A stretch of DNA of 13,136 bases from the NCBI GenBank assembly GCA_005882415.1, contig VBAE01000136.1, positions 1-13,136 on the forward strand, given 5' to 3'. Origin of the DNA: Alphaproteobacteria bacterium (lineage in GTDB: Bacteria > Pseudomonadota > Alphaproteobacteria > Sphingomonadales > Sphingomonadaceae). Of this stretch, positions 5,464-13,136 are shown one piece after another; the first letter of the stretch is position 1, and every line of letters begins with the position of its first letter. A program made the translations under genes and the position numbers. The notes under the pieces are model-generated. The model saw only the letters and a program-made list of their open reading frames with translations, was not told the DNA's origin and did no database searches.

Positions 5464-6039
5464 CTGGTCAGGCTCAACAAAATCTATACCCGTACCGGCG
5501 ATTCCGGCGAGACCGGGTTGGTCGACGGCTCGCGCATCGCCAAAGACCATCCCCGCGCGCAGGCGATCGGCGATGTCGACGAGGCGAACAGCGCCATCGG
5601 CCTCGTCCTCCTTCACGTGGAAGATTCCGCCCAGCGCGCGATGCTCACCCGCATCCAGAACGAGATGTTCGATCTCGGGGCCGATCTCGCCACGCCGGGG
5701 GAGGATTTCGCCCCGTCCGAGATGACTCTGCGCATCGTCCAGCCGCAGATCGACCGGCTCGAGGCCGAGATCGATGCGATGAACAAGGGGCTGGAGCCGC
5801 TTCGAAGCTTCATCCTCCCCGGCGGCGGCGCCGCGGCGGCCCACCTGCACCTCGCCCGAACCGTCGTCCGCCGCGCCGAGCGCTCCGCGGTGGCGGCGGC
5901 GCGTGAGATGGCGCTGAACCCGCTCGCGCTCACCTACCTCAACCGGCTGTCGGACCACCTGTTCGTGCTCGCCCGCGTAGCCGCCGCGGCGGAGGGCGGA
6001 GACGTGCTGTGGAACCCGGGCGCCACCCGGAACGATTAA
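5464..6039 (+). CDS. PduO-type cob(I)alamin adenosyltransferase, apparent CTG start
   Basis: A 191-residue protein that transfers adenosyl from ATP to cob(I)alamin to make adenosylcobalamin, needed for example by methylmalonyl-CoA mutase. With the CTG read as Met, the N-terminus is MVRLNKIYTRTGDSGETGLV, which is the family's ATP-binding start (YTRTGDxGxT at 8-16). Further motifs are IGDVDEANSAIGL (35-47), ILPGGG (117-122), ARTVVRRAER (131-140) and YLNRLSDHLFVLAR (158-171) around the cobalamin site. Length equals the usual 185-195 residues. The first canonical start in frame (TTG at 5518) would delete the ATP-binding motif and so is very unlikely. Either CTG is used, or an ancestral ATG has a one-base change or sequence error. 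It probably shares an operon with the HIG1 gene and egtB. Confidence 0.9.
   Translation: MVRLNKIYTRTGDSGETGLVDGSRIAKDHPRAQAIGDVDEANSAIGLVLLHVEDSAQRAMLTRIQNEMFDLGADLATPGEDFAPSEMTLRIVQPQIDRLEAEIDAMNKGLEPLRSFILPGGGAAAAHLHLARTVVRRAERSAVAAAREMALNPLALTYLNRLSDHLFVLARVAAAAEGGDVLWNPGATRND
5998..6008 (+). promoter_or_regulatory. Ribosome binding site before a GTG at 6009, possible original egtB start
   Basis: GGAG at 5998-6001 stands 7 bases upstream of GTG 6009-6011, inside the end of the adenosyltransferase gene and in a different frame from it. The frame opened by this GTG reads MEPGRHPERLTQIKG and would join the EgtB frame if one G of the GGG at 6050-6052 were absent. The ATG at 6109 has no Shine-Dalgarno sequence. 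Confidence 0.4.
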
Positions 6040-6108
6040 CCCAAATCAAGGGCGCTCAGCCCGGCGATCGCCGCGCCCCTCTCCGACGCCGACGCCACTC
6101 TCCAGCCT

Positions 6109-7256
<1,148 letters not shown>

Positions 7257-7257
<1 letters not shown>

Positions 7258-8219
7258 TGGCCACCCCCTCCACCACCATTGTCGACCCCGCCTTCCGCGC
7301 CGACGTCCTCGCCGGCCTGGCCTCACCGACCCGCGCCATCCCGGCCCGCTGGCTCTACGACCGGCGCGGGAGCGAACTGTTCGAGGCGATCACGACCCTC
7401 CCGGAATATTACCTCACCCGCGCCGACACCGCGCTTCTCGAGCGGCACAGCGGCGAGGTGGCGCAGATCGTCGGCACCGGCGGCGCGGTGGTCGAGTTCG
7501 GCTCCGGCTCCTCGGCCAAGACCCCGATCCTGCTCCGCGCGGTCAAGCCGACCGCCTATGTCCCGATCGACATCTCAGGCGACTTCCTCCGCGATTCCGC
7601 CGCCGCCCTCCACGACGAATTCCCCTCCCTCGCCCTCTATCCCGTCGAGGCGGACTTCATGGGACCGATGGAGCTCCCCGCCGAGATCGCCCGCCTGGAC
7701 AAGCTCGGCTTCTTCCCCGGCTCGACCATCGGCAACATGATCGCCCAGACCGCGGTCGATCTTCTCCGCGGCATGAAGTCCGCGCTCGGGGTCGGCGCCA
7801 ATCTCCTCATCGGCATCGACCGGGTGAAGGACGAGGGCGTGCTGCTCAGCGCCTATGACGACGCCCAAGGCATCACGGCCGAGTTCAACCTCAATCTCCT
7901 CCACCGCATCAACGCCGAACTGGGCGGGACCATCCCCGTCGACGCCTTCCGCCACAAAGCGGTGTGGAACGCGCCGATGAGCCGGATCGAGATGCATCTG
8001 GAAGCTGTCCGCGACGTGACCTTCACCGTCTCCGGCCATAGCTTCTCCATCCCCGCCGGCGAGACCATCCACACCGAGAACAGCCACAAATACGGCCCCC
8101 GCGACGCCCGCCTGCTGCTCCGCGCCGCCGGCTGGACGATCGTCGGCGAATGGACCGGCGAAGACGACCGCTTCGCCCTCCTCCTCGCCGAAGCCGAAGC
8201 CCCCCGCTTCGCGCCCTGA
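7257..8219 (+). CDS. egtD: L-histidine N(alpha)-methyltransferase EgtD
   Basis: A 320-residue SAM-dependent enzyme that trimethylates histidine to hercynine, the first step of ergothioneine synthesis. Family motifs are clear: YDRRGSELFEAIT at 34-46, YYLTR at 51-55, the SAM-binding EFGSGSSAKT at 80-89, IDISGDFL at 104-111, PGSTIGN at 154-160 with the substrate-binding Asn 160, and TENSHKY at 273-279 with the Glu and Ser that hold the histidine substrate. Length equals the usual EgtD size. The ATG shares one base with the egtB stop (TGATG), so the two are translated together; a TTG one codon upstream at 7254 is not needed. With egtB it forms a minimal ergothioneine operon. Confidence 0.96.
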
Positions 8220-8273
8220 GGTTGCTCCCGGCCTGAGCGCCCCCTACATGGACGGCTCGCGCGGGGAGAGTTT

Positions 8274-8576
8274 ATGCTGCTTTCGTTGATCGGCATCGTC
8301 GACCTTCTACTGAAGGTGCTGAGCTACATCATCATCGCCCAGGCCATCCTCAGCTGGCTGGTCGCGTTCAACGTGATCAACACCCATAACGACTTCATGC
8401 GCTCCTTCCTGCGCGCGCTCGACCGGATGACGGACCCGATTTACCGGCCGATCCGCCGGATCCTCCCGGATTTCGGCGGGATCGACTTCTCGCCCATCGT
8501 CGTGCTGCTCCTCATCTACATCGCGCGGATGCTTCTCCAGGGCGTCGCCCTCGACGTGATGAGCGGCTATCAATGA
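8274..8576 (+). CDS. YggT-family membrane protein
   Basis: A 100-residue inner-membrane protein with hydrophobic segments at about 2-28 (LLSLIGIVDLLLKVLSYIII through AILSWLVAF) and 74-95 (SPIVVLLLIYIARMLLQGV), separated by the conserved loop DPIYRPIRRILPDFGGIDFSP (about 52-73). That loop is diagnostic of the YggT/YlmG family. Bacterial YggT is implicated in osmotic shock tolerance, and YlmG relatives in cell division and membrane organisation; the exact role is unsettled. GGGGAG at 8263-8268 precedes the ATG by 5 bases. The stop overlaps the folD start in ATGA, which predicts coupled translation. Confidence 0.93.
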   Translation: MLLSLIGIVDLLLKVLSYIIIAQAILSWLVAFNVINTHNDFMRSFLRALDRMTDPIYRPIRRILPDFGGIDFSPIVVLLLIYIARMLLQGVALDVMSGYQ

Positions 8577-9460
8577 GCGCCGAGCGGATCGACGGCCGCG
8601 CCTTCGCGGAGGGACTTCGCGGAAGGGTCGCGGCCGCCGTCCCCGCCTTCGCCCAAGCCACCGGCCGCAACCCCGGCCTCGCCGTGGTGCTGGTCGGCGA
8701 GGACCCGGCGAGCCAGATCTATGTCCGCTCCAAGCATAAGGCGACTCTCGAAGCCGGCATGGAGAGCTTCGAGCACCGCCTCCCCGACACCACCAGCCAG
8801 GACGAACTCGTCGCCCTGGTCGAACAGCTCAACGCCGACGAGCGGGTCGACGGAATCCTCGTCCAGCTCCCTCTCCCCAAGGGCGTCGACGACAAGGCGG
8901 TGATCGCAACCATCGAGCCCGCCAAGGATGTCGACGGCTTCCACGTCGTCAACGCCGGCAAGCTCGCGGTCGGCGAGGACGCATTGGTCTCCTGCACCCC
9001 GCTCGGCTGCCTGATGCTGCTCAAGGACCGGCTGAGCTCGCTCTCGGGCCTCGAAGCGGTGGTGGTCGGCCGCTCGAACATCGTTGGCAAGCCGATGGCC
9101 CAGCTCCTCCTGCGCGAGAATTGCACCGTCACCATCGCCCACAGCCGCACAAGCGACCTCGCTGCCGTCGTCGGCCGGGGCGATATCGTCGTGGCGGCGG
9201 TCGGCCAGCCGGAGCTGATCAAGGGCGCCTGGCTCAAACCCGGAGCGGTGGTCATCGACGTCGGCATGAACCGGCTGGAAGGCGAGGGCGGCAAGACCCG
9301 CCTCTTGGGCGATGTCGAGTTCGCGACCGCCTCCGAAGTCGCCTCCGCCATCACCCCCGTGCCCGGCGGAGTCGGGCCGATGACCATCGCCGTCCTGCTC
9401 AGGAACACCCTCGTCGCCGCGTCCGCGCGGGCCGGGCTCCGGCCGCCGGAGGGGCTGTGA
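8573..9460 (+). CDS. folD: Bifunctional methylenetetrahydrofolate dehydrogenase/cyclohydrolase
   Basis: A 295-residue cytoplasmic enzyme that interconverts 5,10-methylene-, methenyl- and 10-formyl-tetrahydrofolate, supplying one-carbon units for purines and formyl-Met. The catalytic YVRSK (Y50, K54) stands in SQIYVRSKHKA. DGILVQLPLP at 93-102 carries Gln 98, and PAKDVDGFH has Asp 121. The Rossmann signature VVVGRSNIVGKPMAQLL is at 163-179, and PVPGGVGPMTIAVLLRNT near the C-terminus is the standard FolD signature. The size is usual. The start ATG lies within the yggT stop (ATGA) and the stop overlaps the next start (GTGA), so three genes appear translationally linked. Confidence 0.97.
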   Translation: MSAERIDGRAFAEGLRGRVAAAVPAFAQATGRNPGLAVVLVGEDPASQIYVRSKHKATLEAGMESFEHRLPDTTSQDELVALVEQLNADERVDGILVQLPLPKGVDDKAVIATIEPAKDVDGFHVVNAGKLAVGEDALVSCTPLGCLMLLKDRLSSLSGLEAVVVGRSNIVGKPMAQLLLRENCTVTIAHSRTSDLAAVVGRGDIVVAAVGQPELIKGAWLKPGAVVIDVGMNRLEGEGGKTRLLGDVEFATASEVASAITPVPGGVGPMTIAVLLRNTLVAASARAGLRPPEGL

Positions 9461-10080
9461 TCGAGCTCTTCGTCTCGTCCTTCGTCACCTTCTTCGTCGT
9501 CATCGATCCGCCCGGCTGCGCGCCGATCTTCGCCGGCCTGACCCGCGACTGCCCGCCGGGCGTCCGCCGCGCGATGGCCTTCCGCTCCGTCGCCGTCGCG
9601 GCCGGAATCCTGCTCTTCTTCGCTGTCCTCGGCGAGGATCTGCTGCGCACGCTCGGGATCAGCCTCACCGCCTTCCGGATCGCCGGCGGGATCATGCTCT
9701 TCCTGATCGCCTTGGAGATGGTGTTCGAGCGCCGTACCCAGCGCCGCGAGACCCGCGCCCAGGAGGTCGAGGCCGACCCGGAGCATGACGACGTCTCGAT
9801 CTTCCCGATGGCGATCCCGATGATCGCCGGCCCCGGGTCGATCGCGTCGATCATGCTTCTGATGGCGCGCAGCAACGGCCTTCAGCAGTCGCTGACCGTC
9901 CTCGCCGCCTTGGCCGCGATCCTGGTCATGACCCTCCTGGCCCTGCTCTCGGCAGGCTTCCTGATGCGCCTCCTCGGCCACAAGATGGAGGCGATGATCA
10001 CGCGGCTATTGGGCGTCGTCCTCGCCGCCTTGGCTGCCCAGTTCGTGATCGACGGAATCATGGTCAGCTTCGAAGTGTAA
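9457..10080 (+). CDS. MarC-family integral membrane protein
   Basis: A 207-residue membrane protein starting at the GTG that overlaps the folD stop (GTGA), with GGAGGGG at 9448-9454 just upstream. The opening FVSSFVTFFVVIDPPGCAPIF is the typical MarC start, where the membrane helix holds VxxDPxG. The pattern of about six hydrophobic segments continues with AVAAGILLFFAVLGEDLL, FRIAGGIMLFLIALEMVF, the conserved FPMAIPMIAGPGSIASIMLL, a Leu/Ala-rich helix, and the final RLLGVVLAALAAQFVIDGI. The family was once linked to multiple antibiotic resistance in E. coli, but that has not held up and its function is unknown. Open reading upstream of 9457 in this frame is only a shadow of folD. Confidence 0.93.
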   Translation: MIELFVSSFVTFFVVIDPPGCAPIFAGLTRDCPPGVRRAMAFRSVAVAAGILLFFAVLGEDLLRTLGISLTAFRIAGGIMLFLIALEMVFERRTQRRETRAQEVEADPEHDDVSIFPMAIPMIAGPGSIASIMLLMARSNGLQQSLTVLAALAAILVMTLLALLSAGFLMRLLGHKMEAMITRLLGVVLAALAAQFVIDGIMVSFEV

Positions 10081-10081
10081 T

Positions 10082-10238
10082 CCTCCCCATCGGAGATGGG
10101 GAGGGGGACCACACGTAGTGTGGTGGAGGGGTAAAAGGCTGGGCCCAAGCGGTTCTCGCGGGAGCCCCCGGATTCCACCGCCTTCTACCCCTCCACCCCG
10201 TTACACGGGGTCCCCCTCCCCGTCTTATGACGGGGAGG
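10082..10238. repeat. 157-bp intergenic palindromic repeat with four hairpins
   Basis: It lies between the convergent genes marC and the GT-C-like gene. Perfect stem-loops: 10-bp stem 10082-10091/10095-10104 (CCTCCCCATC, GGA loop), 7-bp 10108-10114/10118-10124 (ACCACAC), 7-bp 10195-10201/10205-10211 (ACCCCGT) and 10-bp 10215-10224/10229-10238 (CCTCCCCGTC, TTAT loop). The two halves also pair with each other: 10099-10110 with 10209-10220 perfectly over 12 bases, and 10122-10139 with 10180-10197 with one mismatch. The sequence class (TCCTCCCC...GGGGAGGGGGACC...GGTGGAGGGG) resembles an interspersed intergenic repeat I recall from sphingomonad genomes. It could act as a bidirectional terminator or RNA-stabilising element. 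Its right end encodes the C-terminus and stop codon of the minus-strand gene. Confidence 0.88.
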
Positions 10239-12033
10239 AATTAGGTCTGACCACCCTCCACATCCGGAAGGGGGACGTCGCTGGGAGCGCCACCGGAGTC
10301 AGCCAGGGCGGGACCTTCCCCTTGATCAGCTGCACGTAGAAGCCCTTCTTCGCGTCGGCGACGTAGATGGTCGATTCCGACATGTTGGGGCAGATCAGCA
10401 CATAGTCGATCTTCCGCTTCTCGACGATCGCGTGGGCGTTGTCGGCGCTTCCCCGGAAGGCCCGCATCACGTCGACGATGTCGTCGTCGTTGCGATGGTA
10501 GGGCCCGGCGACGGCGTCGTGATGGGTGACCGAGATCAGCCTCGGCCCCAGATCGACGAAGGTCAGCACCTGGCCCTTCGGCTGGAGCGCGATTGCCCGC
10601 AGCGAAGGCAGGCTCGGGCATTTCGAATTGGCCTGGTTGACCGCGACCAGCGCTTTCCGCTGCTTCTGCGGGATCAGCGACGCCGCCTGCTGGAACAGCA
10701 CGCCCGACACGAGCAGGAAGCCGAGCACCGTCGCCGCCACCCGGGTCAGCAGCCGCTTCGGCGCCCGGACGATCGGGATCAGCAGCCAGGCGAGCGCCGT
10801 CGCCCCGGGCACTGCAAGCAATTGCGCCGCAGGCCCCGCCCGGCTCTGCCAGAGCAGCAGAAGCACCGGCAGAAGCGCAAGCGCCCCCACGGCAAGCCAC
10901 AAGGTCGGATCGCCGGCCTCCTCGCCCTCCTCCTCGCGCCTCCAGCGCAGGCGGGTGAGGGTGATGGCAATCCCGAGCAGGCCAATCAGCGGCAGCGACA
11001 CGATCGCCACGACCGTCTGAAGCGGGTGCATGTAGATCGGCCGCGCCTCGCGGACATTGTCGAGCCAGAGCGCCTGCGCCTCGGGCGAGACGCCCTCCAG
11101 CCGGCCGAGGCAATGCGGCCAAGCGAGCGCGAAGCCCCCCGCAAGCGCCGCTCCGCCCACCGCGGCAAGCGCCAGCCGCACCCAGGGGTTCTCCACCTTC
11201 AACAGCCCGAGCAGCACCGCGATCCCGCCGCCCGCCAGAGCCACCGACAGCCACACCGGCGACAGCGCATCGCAGACCGGCGCCCGGTTCGCGTAGGAGG
11301 CGAAGAGCAGGAAGCCGAGCGCCGTCCCGCCCGCGAGCGCGCCGCCGTACGCGACCAGCCGCGGCGCCTCGCCGCGCTCCTTCGCCCACATCAGCACCGC
11401 CGCCGCGCCCGCTAAAGCGAGATAGAGCAGCATTTCGAGCCCGATCGACAGCGACACCGCCGTCGCCAGCCCCAGCACCGCGCCGCCCCGCGCACGCCTG
11501 GGATCGGTGATCCCGGCCAGCGCCACCGCAAGCATTGCGAGCTGCCAGCCATGATGGTCGATCCGCATCGGCACGAACATGCCGCGCGTCGCCGGCGCGC
11601 AGAGCAGGATGATGAGCGCGATCGCATAAGCATGCGGCGCCACCAGCCGCCGCGCGGTCGCCGCAAGCGCGTACATCGCGATCCACAAAGGCAGCAAAGG
11701 CGCGATCGCGCAGGCCCAGCGCTCAGCCCAGGCGCCTCCCATCAGCGGCGTCAGAAGCAGCTTCAGCCCCGCGATCGGCAGGTCGACGATCCGCGACCAA
11801 TGGATGTCCGCTCCGTACGGCGGGTTCAGCCGATATTGCCTGAGATCGTACCAGCCCTGGCCGTCCAGCCAGGCGCGGACCTGCATGATCCGCATATTGT
11901 CGTCGGTGTCGCTGAGCACGAACCAGCGGATATTTTCCCACCGGGTCCAGAGATAGACGAGCACCGTCCCCAGCCAGACCAGGAAGACGACAAGGCGCCA
12001 GCGCCTTTGCAGAAGCTCCAGCAGCCGCTCCAT
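10225..12033 (-). CDS. Large multi-spanning membrane protein, probable GT-C-fold glycosyltransferase
   Basis: A 602-residue protein with a membrane helix at about 14-29, then a periplasmic-type loop WFVLSDTDDNMRIMQVRAWLDGQGWYDL (37-63, quoted as the key acidic loop with D42, D44, D45) and NPPYGADIHWSRIVDLPIAG, then roughly ten more hydrophobic segments. A mainly soluble domain of about 150 residues ends the chain (QANSKCPSLPSLRAI, FVDLGPRLISVTHHDAV, DNAHAIVEKRKIDYVLICPN). An acidic motif in the first outer loop plus a C-terminal soluble domain is the plan of GT-C enzymes such as STT3/PglB and ArnT, which use lipid-linked sugars. Relatives may be mislabelled as AcrB/AcrD/AcrF proteins; it lacks RND architecture. 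I choose ATG 12033 (MERLLELLQRR) with AGAGGGG just upstream; longer starts at 12072 and 12123 are less likely. The last residues and stop lie in a repeat. Confidence 0.72.
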   Translation of the reverse strand: MERLLELLQRRWRLVVFLVWLGTVLVYLWTRWENIRWFVLSDTDDNMRIMQVRAWLDGQGWYDLRQYRLNPPYGADIHWSRIVDLPIAGLKLLLTPLMGGAWAERWACAIAPLLPLWIAMYALAATARRLVAPHAYAIALIILLCAPATRGMFVPMRIDHHGWQLAMLAVALAGITDPRRARGGAVLGLATAVSLSIGLEMLLYLALAGAAAVLMWAKERGEAPRLVAYGGALAGGTALGFLLFASYANRAPVCDALSPVWLSVALAGGGIAVLLGLLKVENPWVRLALAAVGGAALAGGFALAWPHCLGRLEGVSPEAQALWLDNVREARPIYMHPLQTVVAIVSLPLIGLLGIAITLTRLRWRREEEGEEAGDPTLWLAVGALALLPVLLLLWQSRAGPAAQLLAVPGATALAWLLIPIVRAPKRLLTRVAATVLGFLLVSGVLFQQAASLIPQKQRKALVAVNQANSKCPSLPSLRAIALQPKGQVLTFVDLGPRLISVTHHDAVAGPYHRNDDDIVDVMRAFRGSADNAHAIVEKRKIDYVLICPNMSESTIYVADAKKGFYVQLIKGKVPPWLTPVALPATSPFRMWRVVRPNSSPS

Positions 12034-12122
12034 CCGCCCCTCTTCGCCCTTCCCAACGCCCTGCCACGGCATTAGTCGCTGGGCTGCAAAGGGCAAGCGG
12101 GAGACGGAGGATCGCCATCGCA

Positions 12123-12527
12123 ATGAAGGAAGGTGGCGTCGATTCGCAGACGCTCGGACAGCTCATCCGCTTCGGCATTGTCGGCCTCGCGCTGACCGGC
12201 CTCTACGCCGCGGTCTACTGGCCGCTCGCAACCTATGTCTTGCCGCCGGTCGTCGCAGTCGTCATCGCCTTCGGTGTGGCGGTCAGCGTCGGCTATTTCC
12301 TGCACAGCCGCTGGAGCTTCCGCGGCCACGGCAAGGCGAGCGACGGCGGCCGTACCCAGGCGAAATTCTTCGGGGTCCAGTCGTTCGGAATGGCGCTGAA
12401 CTTCGCCTTCACCTGGATCCTCACCGGCCCGCTCTTCCACGGCCCGACCTGGTGGCCGCTCGTGCCCGCAGTGCTGATCACCCCCTTCGCCACCTTCGCG
12501 CTCAATCGGTACTGGGTGTTCGGCTGA
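12123..12527 (+). CDS. GtrA-family membrane protein
   Basis: A 134-residue protein with four predicted membrane helices, at about 13-31 (LIRFGIVGLALTGLYAAVY), 36-58, 82-100 and 107-126, and the family landmarks RFGIVG at the first helix, GYFLHSRWSFRG at 57-68 and a terminal TFALNRYWVF. GtrA proteins are thought to help flip or present undecaprenyl-phosphate-linked sugars for polysaccharide modification. The ATG at 12123 has GGAGG at 12106-12110, a rather long 12-base spacer. The gene is divergent from the GT-C-like gene across 89 bases (12034-12122), where I see no confident promoter. Its stop TGA shares one base with the methyltransferase start. Confidence 0.88.
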   Translation: MKEGGVDSQTLGQLIRFGIVGLALTGLYAAVYWPLATYVLPPVVAVVIAFGVAVSVGYFLHSRWSFRGHGKASDGGRTQAKFFGVQSFGMALNFAFTWILTGPLFHGPTWWPLVPAVLITPFATFALNRYWVFG

Positions 12528-13136
12528 TGGAACGCGTGGTGTACGACCGCATGGCCGAATTGGACGGCCTCCACTGGTGGTACCGCGCCCGGCGCCGGAT
12601 CCTCGAGGATCTCATCCGGCGCAAGATCCCGCTCGCCGCCAACGCGCGTATCCTCGAGATCGGCTGCGGCACCGGCCACAATCTCGACATGCTCGGCGGC
12701 TTCGGCCGGGTCGATGCGATCGAGATCGACGGCGCCGCCCGCGCCCTCGCCAGCAGCCGCCTCGGCCACGCCGTCCTCGACGCGCCGCTGCCCGAGCTCC
12801 CCGGCGTGCCCAATGCGACCTACGACCTGATCACCATCCTCGACGTCCTCGAACATGTCGAGGACGACCGGGCCGCGCTCCGCTCGATGGCGGCGAAGCT
12901 GAAGCCTGGTGGCAAAATCCTGATCACCGTCCCCGCGCACCCGTGGATGTGGAGCGCCCACGACGTCGTCAACCACCACAAGCGCCGCTACACCCGCCGG
13001 ACCCTGAGGACCGCCCTAACCGATGCCGGGCTGAGGGTGGAGATGCTCGGCTGGTTCAACAGCCTCCTCTTCCCCCTCGCCGCCGCCGCCCGCCTCGCCG
13101 GTCGCCTCACCGGCAAGGAGGACAGCGACGACAAGC
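12527..13136 (+). CDS. Class I SAM-dependent methyltransferase, 3' end cut by window
   Basis: 203 codons are visible from the ATG at 12527, which overlaps the GtrA stop (TGATG); the end lies beyond the window. Motif I is ILEIGCGTGHN at 42-52 and the ribose-binding acidic residue lies in AIEID at 64-68. YDLITILDVLEHVEDD (99-114) is motif II, and LKPGGKILITVPAHPWMWSAHD (126-146, key PGG and VP) with HHKRRYTR at 150-157 is typical of the small-molecule or glycan methyltransferases found beside glycosyltransferases. The opening HWWYRARRRIL is also common in that group. A hydrophobic stretch at 174-192 may touch the membrane. The substrate is unknown; the neighbourhood suggests a sugar or lipid-linked sugar. 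Confidence 0.88.
   Translation, partial: MERVVYDRMAELDGLHWWYRARRRILEDLIRRKIPLAANARILEIGCGTGHNLDMLGGFGRVDAIEIDGAARALASSRLGHAVLDAPLPELPGVPNATYDLITILDVLEHVEDDRAALRSMAAKLKPGGKILITVPAHPWMWSAHDVVNHHKRRYTRRTLRTALTDAGLRVEMLGWFNSLLFPLAAAARLAGRLTGKEDSDDK

Noticed and set aside
5518..6039. TTG at 5518 as the cobalamin adenosyltransferase start
   Set aside because: It would remove the conserved YTRTGDSGET ATP-binding segment that is encoded in frame just upstream.
8719..9981. 420-codon minus-strand open frame
   Set aside because: It is antisense to folD and marC, both clearly recognised, with repetitive Ser/Arg/Asp composition.
9457..10080. MarC as an antibiotic-resistance gene
   Set aside because: The resistance link of this family is not supported; it is an ordinary membrane protein of unknown function.
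10241..11686. 481-codon minus-strand open frame in another frame of the GT-C-like gene
   Set aside because: Ala/Gly/Arg-rich shadow without hydrophobic pattern; the 602-residue frame has clear membrane helices.
12034..12123. TTG start at 12123 for the GT-C-like gene
   Set aside because: The extra 30 residues look non-conserved and overlap the divergent GtrA start; ATG 12033 has a good ribosome binding site.

Overview
The window is high-GC DNA from an alphaproteobacterium, most likely a sphingomonad (order Sphingomonadales). I base this on the recalled style of the proteins: an HNH endonuclease starting MYHPDLIRHPDSCPAL, a glutamyl-Q tRNA(Asp) synthetase, a HIG1-type twin-membrane protein, a small protein ending ESFPASDPPATY, and a large GT-C-like membrane protein. 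No database search was possible. Coding density is very high and many genes overlap by 1 or 4 bases. I see no rRNA, tRNA, CRISPR array, transposase or phage gene. Most of the window is ordinary chromosome.

Layout. Positions 1-485 hold the 3' end of an acetoacetyl-CoA reductase (phaB, PHB synthesis) and a small ribbon-helix-helix protein. A small stress-type protein on the minus strand (479-721) is divergent from galU (832-1698). galU overlaps a CorA/ZntB-type metal transporter (1698-2651), and a tiny membrane protein (2718-2918) overlapping a NUDIX hydrolase (2902-3396) follows. The NUDIX gene converges on, and overlaps, a minus-strand HNH endonuclease (3369-3935). gluQ (4095-4964) diverges from the HNH gene. 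Next comes a 291-bp gene-free stretch filled by a mirrored repeat, then a HIG1-domain protein (5256-5459), a PduO-type cobalamin adenosyltransferase (5464-6039), and the ergothioneine pair egtB (about 6109-7257) and egtD (7257-8219). A tight cluster of yggT (8274-8576), folD (8573-9460) and marC (9457-10080) follows. A 157-bp palindromic repeat separates marC from a convergent minus-strand GT-C-like membrane protein (10225-12033). That gene is divergent from a GtrA-family protein (12123-12527) and a SAM methyltransferase that runs off the end (12527-13136).

How the genes work together. EgtD trimethylates histidine to hercynine and EgtB attaches sulfur, so the pair is the core of ergothioneine synthesis. 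No egtA, egtC or egtE is present here. galU supplies UDP-glucose for envelope glycans. The GT-C-like protein, GtrA protein and methyltransferase at the right end look like part of a surface-glycan or lipid-linked-sugar module. folD serves one-carbon metabolism.

The most interesting observations are at the level of DNA and start sites. The pduO homologue seems to start at CTG. egtB has recognisable coding sequence upstream of its first ATG but no usable start in that frame; a frameshift at a GGG run would link it to a GTG with a good ribosome binding site. There is a 194-bp element with 29-bp perfect inverted arms built of four CCAAAG units each. A second, highly folded repeat supplies the last codons and stop of the GT-C-like gene. 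Two candidate EcfG-type general-stress promoters lie upstream of small uncharacterised proteins. I found no convincing wholly new multi-gene system.
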